A DNA stretch of 64,000 nucleotides from Flavobacterium omnivorum. Lineage in GTDB: Bacteria; Bacteroidota; Bacteroidia; Flavobacteriales; Flavobacteriaceae. The notes under the pieces were generated by a model. It was not told the DNA's origin and did no database searches. It was given only the letters and a program-made list of their open reading frames with translations. The DNA lies in assembly GCF_900099915.1 (NCBI RefSeq), contig NZ_FNDB01000001.1, forward strand, positions 186,001 to 250,000. The letters run 5' to 3'. Position 1 is the first letter of the stretch. Each line of letters opens with the position of its first letter. This document shows positions 37,298 to 45,929 of this stretch, piece by piece. A program made the position numbers and the translations under genes.

Positions 37298-38614
37298 CTA
37301 GTATCTGTAATATTCTGGTTTGAATGGGCCTTCAACAGGAACACCAATATAATCCGCTTGATCACTACGTAAAGTCTCTAATTCAACACCTAATTTAGCT
37401 AAGTGTAACATGGCTACTTTCTCATCTAAATGTTTTGGTAACATGTACACATCATTGTTATATGCTGCGCTGTTTTTCCACAATTCGATTTGAGCTAGCG
37501 TTTGGTTAGTAAATGAGTTACTCATTACAAAACTTGGGTGACCTGTAGCACAACCAAGGTTTACTAAACGACCTTCGGCCAAAAGGATGATATCATTTCC
37601 GGCGATAGTGTATTTATCTACTTGTGGTTTAATTTCTACTTTTGATGCGCCGTGGTTGGCGTTCAACCAAGCCATATCAATTTCGTTATCAAAATGTCCA
37701 ATGTTACAAACGATAGTTTTGTCTTTCATTTTTTCGAAATGAGATCCTAAAACGATATCTTTATTTCCAGTTGTAGTAATGATAATATCAGCAGTTGCAA
37801 TAACAGTATCTAATTTTTTAACTTCAAAACCGTCCATGGCCGCTTGAAGTGCACAAATTGGATCAATTTCAGTAACGGTAACAATAGAACCAGCACCTCT
37901 AAACGAAGCCGCTGTTCCTTTTCCTACATCACCGTAACCACAAACAATTACTCTTTTTGCAGCAAGCATAATATCAGTTGCACGACGAACCGCATCAACT
38001 GCAGATTCTTTACAACCGTATTTGTTATCAAATTTTGATTTAGTAACCGAGTCATTCACGTTGATTGCTGGCATAGGCAATGTTCCTGCTTTTACTCTTT
38101 CGTACAATCTGTGAACTCCAGTAGTAGTTTCTTCAGACAATCCTTTGATTCCTGCAACTAATTCCGGGTAACGGTCAATCACCATGTTGGTCAAATCTCC
38201 ACCGTCATCAAGAATCATATTCAATGGTTTTCTATCTTCACCAAAGAATAAGGTTTGCTCAATACACCAGTCAAAATCTTCTTCATTTAACCCTTTCCAA
38301 GCATACACTTGAATACCAGCAGCAGCAATTGCAGCAGCAGCTTGATCTTGCGTAGAGAAAATGTTGCATGAAGACCAAGTCACCTCAGCTCCAAGCGCGA
38401 TTAAAGTTTCAATCAAAACCGCAGTCTGAATTGTCATGTGCAAACATCCTGCAATACGAGAACCAGCAAGTGGTTGTTCGTTTTTATATTCAGCACGAAG
38501 CGCCATTAAACCTGGCATTTCAGCTTCAGCTAATTCAATTTCTTTTCTTCCCCAAGCCGCTAGAGAAATGTCTTTAACTTTGAAAGCCACAAAAGGCATA
38601 GTTGTAGTACTCAT
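37298..38614 (-). CDS. ahcY: S-adenosylhomocysteine hydrolase
   Basis: Splits S-adenosylhomocysteine to homocysteine and adenosine, completing the methyl cycle. The 438-residue chain shows [36 protein letters not shown], the NAD-binding [17 protein letters not shown] and the C-terminal [10 protein letters not shown] with its conserved tyrosines. The length and all signature motifs are normal. The gene is flanked by two inverted copies of the intergenic repeat. Upstream lie a TAATTTTG -7 box candidate and a perfect 8-base inverted repeat. Confidence 0.97.
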   Translation of the reverse strand: MSTTTMPFVAFKVKDISLAAWGRKEIELAEAEMPGLMALRAEYKNEQPLAGSRIAGCLHMTIQTAVLIETLIALGAEVTWSSCNIFSTQDQAAAAIAAAGIQVYAWKGLNEEDFDWCIEQTLFFGEDRKPLNMILDDGGDLTNMVIDRYPELVAGIKGLSEETTTGVHRLYERVKAGTLPMPAINVNDSVTKSKFDNKYGCKESAVDAVRRATDIMLAAKRVIVCGYGDVGKGTAASFRGAGSIVTVTEIDPICALQAAMDGFEVKKLDTVIATADIIITTTGNKDIVLGSHFEKMKDKTIVCNIGHFDNEIDMAWLNANHGASKVEIKPQVDKYTIAGNDIILLAEGRLVNLGCATGHPSFVMSNSFTNQTLAQIELWKNSAAYNNDVYMLPKHLDEKVAMLHLAKLGVELETLRSDQADYIGVPVEGPFKPEYYRY

Positions 38615-38645
38615 TTATAGTATATTTGTAAGTGTAAATTTTTTG

Positions 38646-38686
38646 CAAAATTACATAATAAGTTGTGATTTTAAAAGGAATCACAA
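38646..38686 (-). promoter_or_regulatory. ahcY upstream region: -7 box and inverted repeat
   Basis: On the minus strand TAATTTTG (38646-38653) fits TAnnTTTG. Just upstream, TTGTGATT and AATCACAA (38663-38670 and 38679-38686) form a perfect inverted repeat with an eight-base spacer, placed where an activator or repressor would bind. No -33 TTTG at the right distance was found. Confidence 0.4.
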
Positions 38687-38767
38687 ATATTTATGAATTG
38701 TTTAATTTTGTAATGTTTTAAAAATCAGTAAAATAATTTTTTTTAAGCCCAATATTTTTTAATTTTT

Positions 38768-38846
38768 GGAGCTATTTCCCGCTTTTTGTTGCCATCTTTT
38801 TATTTTTAAAGGAGAAATAAAAAGGATTTCCACTTCAAACGAGGTT
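38768..38846 (-). repeat. Intergenic repeat, copy 3 (upstream of ahcY)
   Basis: On the minus strand it reads GAAGTGGAAATC, central stem CTTTTTATTT / AAATAAAAAG, then ATGGCAAC...GGGAAATAGCTCC. It is inverted relative to copy 4, so the two bracket ahcY. Confidence 0.8.
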
Positions 38847-38913
38847 CAGTGAACTCCGATGAAAATGAAAATCAAGTGAAATAATCGGGGATAAAAATCA
38901 AGATCATAAAACG

Positions 38914-39555
38914 ATGCCACTTTATAAAACCAAAGTTATATCCCGAAGCCTTGAGGCCACTACCCAAATCCTCGTTTGGAAAGTTACAGAAACCTATGCG
39001 GAATTAATAAAGCAAGTGGTTTTAAACGACAGCAACCGCATTCGCCTAAATGGTATGAAATCCGAAATACATCAACGTGCTTTCCTTAGTGTGCGCAAGT
39101 TATTGCAGGAAACAGGATACACCGATTTAGATTTGTATTATGATGAATTCGGGAAACCACATCTTCATGGGGAGAAACACATTTCGATTACCCATTCCCA
39201 CAATTTTTCGGCTATAATCATCAGTGATGAAACCGTAGGAATAGACATCGAAATGCAGAGAGATAAAATCATCCGAATTGCTGATAAATTCTGCGAATCG
39301 GAATTTCAGTTTTTGGATCCGCAAAGTGATGAGTATATTCGAAAACTAACCGCAATATGGGGCGCCAAAGAATCCATATTTAAAATTAGAAATGAAAAAG
39401 GAATCAGTTTCAAAGAGCACATTTGCGTTGAAGCGTTTCAAATTGATACTGAACAGACTCTAGCCAAACTTTATTTTAATGATTGGGTTAAGGATTTCAA
39501 CATTCATTTTGAAGAAATAGAAGATTTTACATTAGTTTACGCTTTCGAAAATTAA
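38914..39555 (+). CDS. 4'-phosphopantetheinyl transferase superfamily protein
   Basis: A 213-residue enzyme that would convert apo carrier proteins to holo form by adding the CoA phosphopantetheine arm. The signature is visible as ETVGIDIEMQRDKIIRIADK (magnesium-binding D-x-E) and LTAIWGAKESIFKIRNEKG (W-x-x-K-E-x-x-x-K). The size is that of the Sfp-like or single-copy PPTase of Bacteroidota rather than the 120-residue AcpS. It heads a run of plus-strand genes (GGGP synthase, pnuC, kinase fusion, arfB). Confidence 0.9.
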   Translation: MPLYKTKVISRSLEATTQILVWKVTETYAELIKQVVLNDSNRIRLNGMKSEIHQRAFLSVRKLLQETGYTDLDLYYDEFGKPHLHGEKHISITHSHNFSAIIISDETVGIDIEMQRDKIIRIADKFCESEFQFLDPQSDEYIRKLTAIWGAKESIFKIRNEKGISFKEHICVEAFQIDTEQTLAKLYFNDWVKDFNIHFEEIEDFTLVYAFEN

Positions 39556-39591
39556 AACCAACCTCAAATTCGCAAATATGCTGTAAAACGT

Positions 39592-40308
39592 ATGACGAAC
39601 ATCTATAAAGATATTTTAAAAGCAAAAAGCGAGAATACAAAATTACTCGCCGTTTTACTGGATCCTGATAAAATTGATTTGCACACTATTGCAGTACTAG
39701 TTTCAAAAATACATCAATCGCCAGCTACCCACATTTTCATCGGAGGAAGTCAGGTTACAACAAATATTTTAGACGAACTGATTATACAAATCAAACAAAA
39801 TTGTACTTTACCAATAATTTTATTCCCCGGAAATCCTTCCCAGATTTCAGATAAAGCCGATGCGATTTTGTTTTTGTCTCTTATCTCTGGTCGCAATCCG
39901 GATTTTCTAATCGAACACCAAGTAAAAGCAGCGCCCATTTTAAAGAAAACGCAACTCGAAATTATTTCTACCGGTTATATTTTAATTGAAAGTGGCAATG
40001 AAACTGCCGTGGAACGCGTTAGTAAAACCAAACCTTTAGATAGAAATAATCTTGATTTAGCAATGGCAACGGCACAAGCTGGCGAGATGTTAGGTAATAA
40101 GTTGATTTATCTGGAAGCGGGAAGTGGAGCAAAACAAGCAGTTCCTTTAGAAATGATTAAAAAAATTTCTTATAATATTGAGATTCCGTTACTTGTTGGT
40201 GGCGGAATTGTAGATTTGCAGGGAATTGAAAACGCTTATAATGCAGGAGCCGATTTAGTGGTAATAGGAACTGCTTATGAATACAATAATAACTTTTTTA
40301 AAGAATAG
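39592..40308 (+). CDS. Geranylgeranylglyceryl phosphate synthase family protein (PcrB-like)
   Basis: A 238-residue TIM-barrel prenyltransferase. The motifs LLAVLLDPDKIDLHTIAV, THIFIGGSQVT, TGYILIESG, LIYLEAGSGAKQAVP and LLVGGGIVDLQGIENAYNAG fit the GGGPS/PcrB family, which couples glycerol-1-phosphate to a polyprenyl diphosphate. Flavobacterial members are known to have true GGGPS activity with an unclear physiological role. The next gene, pnuC, starts three bases after its stop, so they share a transcript. Confidence 0.92.
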   Translation: MTNIYKDILKAKSENTKLLAVLLDPDKIDLHTIAVLVSKIHQSPATHIFIGGSQVTTNILDELIIQIKQNCTLPIILFPGNPSQISDKADAILFLSLISGRNPDFLIEHQVKAAPILKKTQLEIISTGYILIESGNETAVERVSKTKPLDRNNLDLAMATAQAGEMLGNKLIYLEAGSGAKQAVPLEMIKKISYNIEIPLLVGGGIVDLQGIENAYNAGADLVVIGTAYEYNNNFFKE

Positions 40309-40311
40309 TGA

Positions 40312-40941
40312 ATGATTGATTATTTTTTTTCTCAGTACAGCGAATACCCAACATTAGATATTATTTTGGAAATTGTTGCGGTCATTTTCGGATTATTGAG
40401 CGTGTGGTATGCTAAAAAAGATAATATTTTGGTTTTTCCAACCGGTTTAGTAAGTACCTCAATGTTTGTGTATTTGCTTTGGAAATGGACTTTATGGGGC
40501 GATATGATGATCAACGGCTATTATTTTGTGATGAGTATTTACGGTTGGTACCATTGGACTCGGAAAAAAGGAGATTCAGAAGAATTCCCAATTTCAAAAA
40601 TATCGAGTTCTGAAAAACGAATTGCGATAATTCTTTTTATATTTACCGTCGCCTTTGTGGTTTCTGTATATCACTATTTTGATAAATTCACCACTTGGTA
40701 CGCGTATGTAGATACATTTATTACAGGAATTTTCTTTGTAGGAATGTGGCTCATGGCCAAAAGAAAAGTAGAGAATTGGATATTTTGGATTATTGGAGAT
40801 GTAATTTCCATTCCGTTGTATTTTGCAAAAGGCTATACTTTTACCAGTTTTCAATATATAGTATTTACCGTAGTCGCCATTTTTGGCTATTTAGAATGGA
40901 AGAAAATATCAAACAGCTCAGTAATGGAGCCACAAAAATAA
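40312..40941 (+). CDS. pnuC: PnuC-family vitamin transporter
   Basis: A 209-residue inner-membrane carrier with seven or so hydrophobic segments. The motifs MINGYYFVMSIYGWYHWTRK and WIIGDVISIPLYFAKGYTFTS fit the PnuC family, which moves nicotinamide riboside by facilitated diffusion. The downstream gene, overlapping by 46 bases, begins with a NadR-type riboside kinase, which would trap the imported riboside; this supports the PnuC assignment. Relatives named PnuT carry thiamine, and a TPP riboswitch lies 2.6 kb downstream, so thiamine cannot be ruled out. Confidence 0.85.
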   Translation: MIDYFFSQYSEYPTLDIILEIVAVIFGLLSVWYAKKDNILVFPTGLVSTSMFVYLLWKWTLWGDMMINGYYFVMSIYGWYHWTRKKGDSEEFPISKISSSEKRIAIILFIFTVAFVVSVYHYFDKFTTWYAYVDTFITGIFFVGMWLMAKRKVENWIFWIIGDVISIPLYFAKGYTFTSFQYIVFTVVAIFGYLEWKKISNSSVMEPQK

Positions 40942-43019
40942 TTAAAATAGCCTTATTTGGTCCCGAAAGTACTGGCAAGACTACATTGGCAAGACAGCTT
41001 GCGGACTACTATAAAACCGAATGGGTTCCTGAATTTGCACGCGATTATCTGCAGGAAAAGTGGGATTCAAGTCAGCAAATATGCACAGTTGACGACATGC
41101 TTCCTATTGCTTATGGTCAAACTAAATTAGAAAATGAGCGAACGCTCATTGCCAATAAATATCTTTTTTGTGATACGAATTTAATGGTGACTAAGGTTTT
41201 TTCAGAGGTATATTATAACTATTGTGATCCTTTGTTGGATGAAGCGGCTTGCGAACATGAATACGATTTATTCTTCCTTACGGATATTGATGTGCCTTGG
41301 GAAAGAGACGACCTAAGAGATAAAGCGGAGGGAAGAGAATCTGTTTTTGCGGTTTTTAAGCAATCTTTAATCGATAACAATAAGCCATTTATAACCCTTT
41401 CCGGAGATAAGGATTTGAGACTAAAAAAAGCAGTCTCAATTATTGAAGATTTAAGTTTGGCCAGAGAATTAGGGCTTTCGTCAAGTGATTTTATTTATAT
41501 TCAGGAGTATGGAATTCCAATTGTAACTATTCAAAAGCAACTTAATTTCTTTAAAGAAGGAATACCAAAAGCAGATTTAGTGAGTCCAGCAACGTTGTCA
41601 AATGGTATTTTAAAATTATCCGAGAAGGATTTTCTGGAGAAAGCCAGTTTTTTTGACGCTAATAAATCAGGTCTAAAATTAAATAAATTTGTTCCAGCAT
41701 CAGGCGCTGCAAGCAGAATGTTTAAGTTTTTGAATGAATTTCTCAATGAGTTTGACCTCGAAAATGAATCAATTAATGCCTATATCAATCAAAAAAAAGC
41801 AAATAAACTTGCTGTTTTTATCGTAGGAATGGAAAAATTTCCTTTTTTTGACGCCATTGATAGTAAGCTTAGAGCTGAATTCTCAGATTTTGATACTTTG
41901 GATCGAAGTTTGAAAAATTATTATTTCATAAAATTATTGCTGTCATCGGACCATTTTGATTTTGCTAATAAACCAAAAGGGATTCTTCCTTTTCACAAAT
42001 ACAAAACTTATATTGCAACTCCGGTAGAAGAGCATTTGTGGGAATGTGCTCATTACTCGAGTGCAAAAAATGCTTCTAATTTACATTTTACAGTTTCAGA
42101 ATCGCACCAAAAACATTTTGAAAACATTATTGATTCTGTTAGATCCAAAATTGAAAAGGAATCAGATGTGGTAATAAATGTTAGTTACTCTTATCAAAAC
42201 AAACGAACTGATACGATTGCGGTTAGTATGAAAAACAAGCCGTTCCGAGATGAAAAGGGACAATTAGTTTTTAGGCCCGGAGGTCACGGCGCTTTGATTG
42301 AGAATTTGAATAATTTAGAGGCTGATCTTGTTTTTATCAAAAATATTGACAATGTAATTCAAAATAATGTTGAGAAAATTTCTTTGTACAAAAAAGGATT
42401 AGCTGGGATTTTATTGGCAACTCAGCAACAGGTTTTTAGATATTTAAACGATTTAGATTCTGTCAAAGTTGAACCAGAGTTGATAGATGAAATCATTCTT
42501 TTTTCAAAGGAAAAATTGAATATAACAATGAATGATGATTTTCATTCCCAAAACTTGGAAAGCAAAGTCATTGAACTGCAAACTCTTATAAACAGCCCTA
42601 TTCGCGTTTGCGGAATGGTAAAAAATGAAGGGGAGCCTGGCGGAGGGCCGTTTTGGGTGCGCAATGATCAAGGTGCGGTTTCGTTACAAATCGTAGAGAG
42701 TTCTCAAATTGATTTGGACAATGACAATCAAAAGGCAATTCTGAATGCTGCTACCCATTTTAATCCGGTTGATTTAGTTTGTGGCATTAAAAATTATAAA
42801 AAAGAGAAATTTGATCTGACTCAATTTGTTGATAATAATAGTGGTTTTATTGTAGAGAAAAATGTAGCAGGCAAAAGTATCAAAGGATATGAGTTGCCAG
42901 GTTTATGGAATGGCGCAATGGCGAACTGGTTGACTGTGTTTGTTCAGGTGCCGTTGATTACTTTTAATCCGGTAAAAACAGTGAATGATTTATTGAAACC
43001 GCCACATCAACAGAAATAG
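40896..43019 (+). CDS. Fusion of NadR-like ATPase/riboside kinase and DUF4301
   Basis: A 707-residue protein in two parts. Residues 17-190 are a P-loop kinase (IALFGPESTGKTTLARQLAD at 18-37, FARDYLQEKW, FCDTNLMVTKVFSEVYY) like the NadR nicotinamide riboside kinase domain. From about 197 to the end it matches DUF4301 (EYGIPIVTIQKQLNFFKEGI, KFVPASGAASRMFKFLNEF, RPGGHGALIENLNNLEADL, NEGEPGGGPFWVRN). The two are usually separate genes in relatives as far as I recall. The ATG at 40896 overlaps the end of pnuC by 46 bases. DUF4301 has no known function. Confidence 0.82.
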   Translation: MEENIKQLSNGATKIIKIALFGPESTGKTTLARQLADYYKTEWVPEFARDYLQEKWDSSQQICTVDDMLPIAYGQTKLENERTLIANKYLFCDTNLMVTKVFSEVYYNYCDPLLDEAACEHEYDLFFLTDIDVPWERDDLRDKAEGRESVFAVFKQSLIDNNKPFITLSGDKDLRLKKAVSIIEDLSLARELGLSSSDFIYIQEYGIPIVTIQKQLNFFKEGIPKADLVSPATLSNGILKLSEKDFLEKASFFDANKSGLKLNKFVPASGAASRMFKFLNEFLNEFDLENESINAYINQKKANKLAVFIVGMEKFPFFDAIDSKLRAEFSDFDTLDRSLKNYYFIKLLLSSDHFDFANKPKGILPFHKYKTYIATPVEEHLWECAHYSSAKNASNLHFTVSESHQKHFENIIDSVRSKIEKESDVVINVSYSYQNKRTDTIAVSMKNKPFRDEKGQLVFRPGGHGALIENLNNLEADLVFIKNIDNVIQNNVEKISLYKKGLAGILLATQQQVFRYLNDLDSVKVEPELIDEIILFSKEKLNITMNDDFHSQNLESKVIELQTLINSPIRVCGMVKNEGEPGGGPFWVRNDQGAVSLQIVESSQIDLDNDNQKAILNAATHFNPVDLVCGIKNYKKEKFDLTQFVDNNSGFIVEKNVAGKSIKGYELPGLWNGAMANWLTVFVQVPLITFNPVKTVNDLLKPPHQQK

Positions 43020-43057
43020 ATTTACTGATACAATCCCAAAGTGTTGGGACCGCATAA

Positions 43058-43459
43058 ATGGAGATAGAAAAAATCATATCCGAATTAAGTTTTAAAGCCG
43101 TCCGCAGCAGTGGAGCCGGTGGTCAAAACGTGAACAAAGTCTCCTCGAAAGTGGTATTGAGTTTTGACTTGTCACATTCTCAGGCTCTAACGCATGAAGA
43201 GAAACTTTTGGTTGAAACCAAATTGTCTTCCAGATTAACTTCTGATTTCGTTTTAATCTTGAATTGTGATGAAGACCGAAGTCAATTTAGAAATAAAGAA
43301 ATTGTAATTAAACGATTTTTGGAATTGATAAAAAATGCATTGTTTGTTCCAAAGGAAAGAAAGCCCACAAGAATTCCTAAATCCGCTATTAGAAAGCGAA
43401 TAAAGGATAAAAAAACTATTTCTGAAATTAAAAAAACACGTAGAAAACCTGATTTTTAA
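43058..43459 (+). CDS. arfB: Peptidyl-tRNA hydrolase ArfB-like (GGQ) protein
   Basis: A 133-residue class I release-factor-like protein. The catalytic GGQ lies in VRSSGAGGQNVNKVSSKVVL, and a basic C-terminal tail (RKPTRIPKSAIRKRIKDKK) is expected to enter the mRNA channel. ArfB rescues ribosomes stalled without a stop codon by hydrolysing peptidyl-tRNA. It follows the kinase/DUF4301 gene by 38 bases on the same strand and is the last gene before the TPP riboswitch. Confidence 0.93.
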   Translation: MEIEKIISELSFKAVRSSGAGGQNVNKVSSKVVLSFDLSHSQALTHEEKLLVETKLSSRLTSDFVLILNCDEDRSQFRNKEIVIKRFLELIKNALFVPKERKPTRIPKSAIRKRIKDKKTISEIKKTRRKPDF

Positions 43460-43511
43460 AATTTATTCCAATTCATAATTTATAATTCATAATTTATAAT
43501 TAGTTTTGCGC

Positions 43512-43596
43512 TGTCTCAAAGGGGTGCTCTAAATAACGAGCTGAGATTATACCCAACGAACCTGAACAGGTAATGCTGTTAAGGGAAAAAATGACA
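43512..43596 (+). ncRNA. TPP riboswitch (THI element)
   Basis: The thi-box signature is complete: AGGGGTGC (from 43520), GAGCTGAGATTATACCC with the invariant CTGAGAT at 43541-43547, then AACCTGAACAGGTAATGCTG and AAGGGAA. TGTC at 43512 and GACA at 43593 close the basal stem. It binds thiamine pyrophosphate and sits 101 bases upstream of a TonB-dependent receptor start. Downstream, ATTCGTAA (43679-43686) can pair with TTACGGAT (43692-43699), covering the receptor ATG, which suggests translational control. Confidence 0.95.
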
Positions 43597-43697
43597 AATA
43601 AATAGTGTGCACGCTACTTTCTTTTGTTATAGGAAACAATCATTTTTTAATTTAACAAAAAGAATAATTCCCCCTTTTATTCGTAATCTTTTTACGG

Positions 43698-45869
43698 ATG
43701 AATACTATTATTATTAGTCGCAAAGTCGCAAAGTCGCAAAGTTGCAAAGTTGCAAAATACAAGGTTCTAACTCCTTGTACTTCTATTTTCTTTTCTCTAT
43801 TTTCTTTAGTCTCCTTTTCACAAGTCAAAGATACTACACAAGTTAATCCACTTGATGAAGTTTTGGTTTCAGCCGTTCGTGTAACCACAAAAACACCGGT
43901 TAGTTTTAGCAATTTGAGTAAAAAGGAAATCAAATTCCGAAACTTAGGACAAGATATCCCTATTTTAATGAATTATTTGCCGTCAGTTGTAACTACATCG
44001 GATGCGGGAAATGGTGTAGGTTATACCGGTATTCGGGTTCGTGGTAGCGATGCAACGCGAGTAAATGTTACCATCAACGGAATTCCGTATAATGATTCTG
44101 AAAGTCATGGAACTTTTTGGGTGAATATGCCAGATTTTGCGTCTTCAGTGGAGAGTTTGCAATTACAACGCGGTGTAGGAACTTCTACTAATGGAGCAGG
44201 GGCTTTTGGCGCCAGTTTAAATATGCTTACCGATAATTTTGCCAAAGAGAGCTCGGGTGAAATCTCCAACTCTTTTGGAAGTTTCAATACCAGAAAACAC
44301 ACCGTGAAATTCAGTACGGGTTTGATGAACAATCATTTTGAAATTGCGGGACGTTTATCAACGATCAAGTCGGACGGCTTTGTGGATCGTGGAGCCTCTG
44401 ATTTGAAATCGTATTTTCTGCAGGGAACGTATGTGGGCAAAACGACTTTGATAAAAGCATTGGTTTTTGGCGGTACTGAGAAAACGTACCAGTCTTGGAA
44501 CGGAATAGACGGCGAAACGTTACAAAATGACCGAACCTTTAATTCAGCGGGTGCTTTCACAGACGAACAAGGAAATGTTCGATTCTATGACAATGAAACC
44601 GATAATTACCAGCAAGATCACTCGCAATTGCTTTGGAATGAAAAAATATCTGAAAACTGGAGTACGAATTTTGCTTTGCATTACACAAAAGGCAAAGGAT
44701 TTTATGAAAACTATAAAGAAGATGCTAGATTTTCCAGCTATAACTTGACGCCCATTACTATTGGAGGAACAACAATAAACAGAACGGATTTAGTGCGTCA
44801 AAAATGGTTGGAAAATGATTTCTACGGAACTACTTTTTCTGCTAATTATAAGGATGAAAATCTGGATGTGATTTTTGGTGGTGGTTGGAACAAATATGAA
44901 GGCGACCATTTTGGAAAAGTTATTTGGGCACGAAATGCTTCTCAGAGTGAGTTGGGAGATCGCTACTATGATGATTATGCCAATAAAACGGATGGAAATA
45001 TTTTTGCGAAAGCCAATTACCAAATCACGGAACAGCTAAGTTTATTTGGAGATTTGCAATATAGATCAGTGAATTACGAGGCGAATGGCGTTCAGCCAAC
45101 AGTTGTGGATGATACTTTCAATTTCTTTAACCCCAAAACAGGATTAACCTATACGATCAATGCTGGAAATTCTGTGTATTTATCCTATGCCAGAGCCAAT
45201 CGTGAACCAAATAGAAGTGATTATGAAGGCGGAAACGTAAAGCCAGAAAAGCTAAATGACTTTGAATTGGGTTGGAGATACGTTGCAGAGAAAGTACAGT
45301 TCAATACAAACGTATATTATATGGCCTACAAAGACCAATTGATTCTGACAGGAAATTTAGATGATGTAGGTGCTCCAATACGTTCCAACAGCGAAAAAAG
45401 TTATCGCTTAGGGCTGGAAGTGGATGCGACAATAGCATTGACAGATCAGTTGATTATTCGTCCAAATTTTACCTTGAGTGCAAATAAAAATTTGGATTTA
45501 GCTGTTGCAGGTCAAAATTACGGAACTACTGATATTGCGTATTCACCATCCGTTATTGCAGGAAATATTTTGGTCTATACGCCCATTGAAAATCTGCATG
45601 TTTCTTGGTTGCAAAAATTCGTTGGGGAACAATACATGAACAACATTGAATTGCCTGCCGCTAAGTTGGCAGATTACTTCGTGAATGATTTGAACATTGC
45701 CTACACTTTTAAACCTAAGACTATTTTTAAAGAAATAATTATAACGGGTTTAGTGAATAACTTTTTAGACAAGCAATACGATTCTAATGGATATATGTAT
45801 GATGTTTATCCGTATTATTATCCGCAAGCGGGAATTAATTTCCTAGTGGGATTGACGTTGAAGTTTTAG
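43698..45869 (+). CDS. TonB-dependent receptor, probably for thiamine compounds
   Basis: A 723-residue outer-membrane receptor under a TPP riboswitch, so thiamine or a precursor is the likely ligand. A basic N-terminal stretch encoded by octanucleotide repeats precedes the signal peptide hydrophobic core (TSIFFSLFSLVSFSQ). The plug includes VRGSDATRVNVTINGIPYN and QRGVGTSTNGAGAFGASLNM; the barrel ends YPQAGINFLVGLTLKF with a terminal Phe. There is no CarboxypepD_reg domain. Changes in repeat number would shift the frame. No other ATG lies between the repeats and the signal peptide in frame. Confidence 0.92.
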   Translation: MNTIIISRKVAKSQSCKVAKYKVLTPCTSIFFSLFSLVSFSQVKDTTQVNPLDEVLVSAVRVTTKTPVSFSNLSKKEIKFRNLGQDIPILMNYLPSVVTTSDAGNGVGYTGIRVRGSDATRVNVTINGIPYNDSESHGTFWVNMPDFASSVESLQLQRGVGTSTNGAGAFGASLNMLTDNFAKESSGEISNSFGSFNTRKHTVKFSTGLMNNHFEIAGRLSTIKSDGFVDRGASDLKSYFLQGTYVGKTTLIKALVFGGTEKTYQSWNGIDGETLQNDRTFNSAGAFTDEQGNVRFYDNETDNYQQDHSQLLWNEKISENWSTNFALHYTKGKGFYENYKEDARFSSYNLTPITIGGTTINRTDLVRQKWLENDFYGTTFSANYKDENLDVIFGGGWNKYEGDHFGKVIWARNASQSELGDRYYDDYANKTDGNIFAKANYQITEQLSLFGDLQYRSVNYEANGVQPTVVDDTFNFFNPKTGLTYTINAGNSVYLSYARANREPNRSDYEGGNVKPEKLNDFELGWRYVAEKVQFNTNVYYMAYKDQLILTGNLDDVGAPIRSNSEKSYRLGLEVDATIALTDQLIIRPNFTLSANKNLDLAVAGQNYGTTDIAYSPSVIAGNILVYTPIENLHVSWLQKFVGEQYMNNIELPAAKLADYFVNDLNIAYTFKPKTIFKEIIITGLVNNFLDKQYDSNGYMYDVYPYYYPQAGINFLVGLTLKF
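43716..43755 (+). repeat. Tandem octanucleotide repeat in the receptor gene start
   Basis: Five head-to-tail 8-base units: three AGTCGCAA followed by two AGTTGCAA, beginning 18 bases after the first base of the ATG. Because eight is not a multiple of three, gain or loss of one unit shifts the reading frame. Confidence 0.85.
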
Positions 45870-45929
45870 AGAATTGAATTGTTTGTTATTGGATGAAATC
45901 CTGATGGTTCGCTGTCAGGATTTTTTGAT

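Noticed and set aside
38663..38686. A CRP/FNR binding site upstream of ahcY
   Set aside because: The half-sites resemble TGTGA/TCACA, but the spacer is 12 bases instead of six, and TTGAT/ATCAA is absent.
40695..40895. An upstream extension of the NadR-kinase/DUF4301 frame
   Set aside because: It overlaps pnuC in another frame and its translation is rich in Arg, Tyr and Cys, unlike a protein N-terminus; ATG 40896 gives a normal start.
43716..43755. Short repeats that could suggest a CRISPR array
   Set aside because: Eight-base units are contiguous with no spacers and no cas genes are present.
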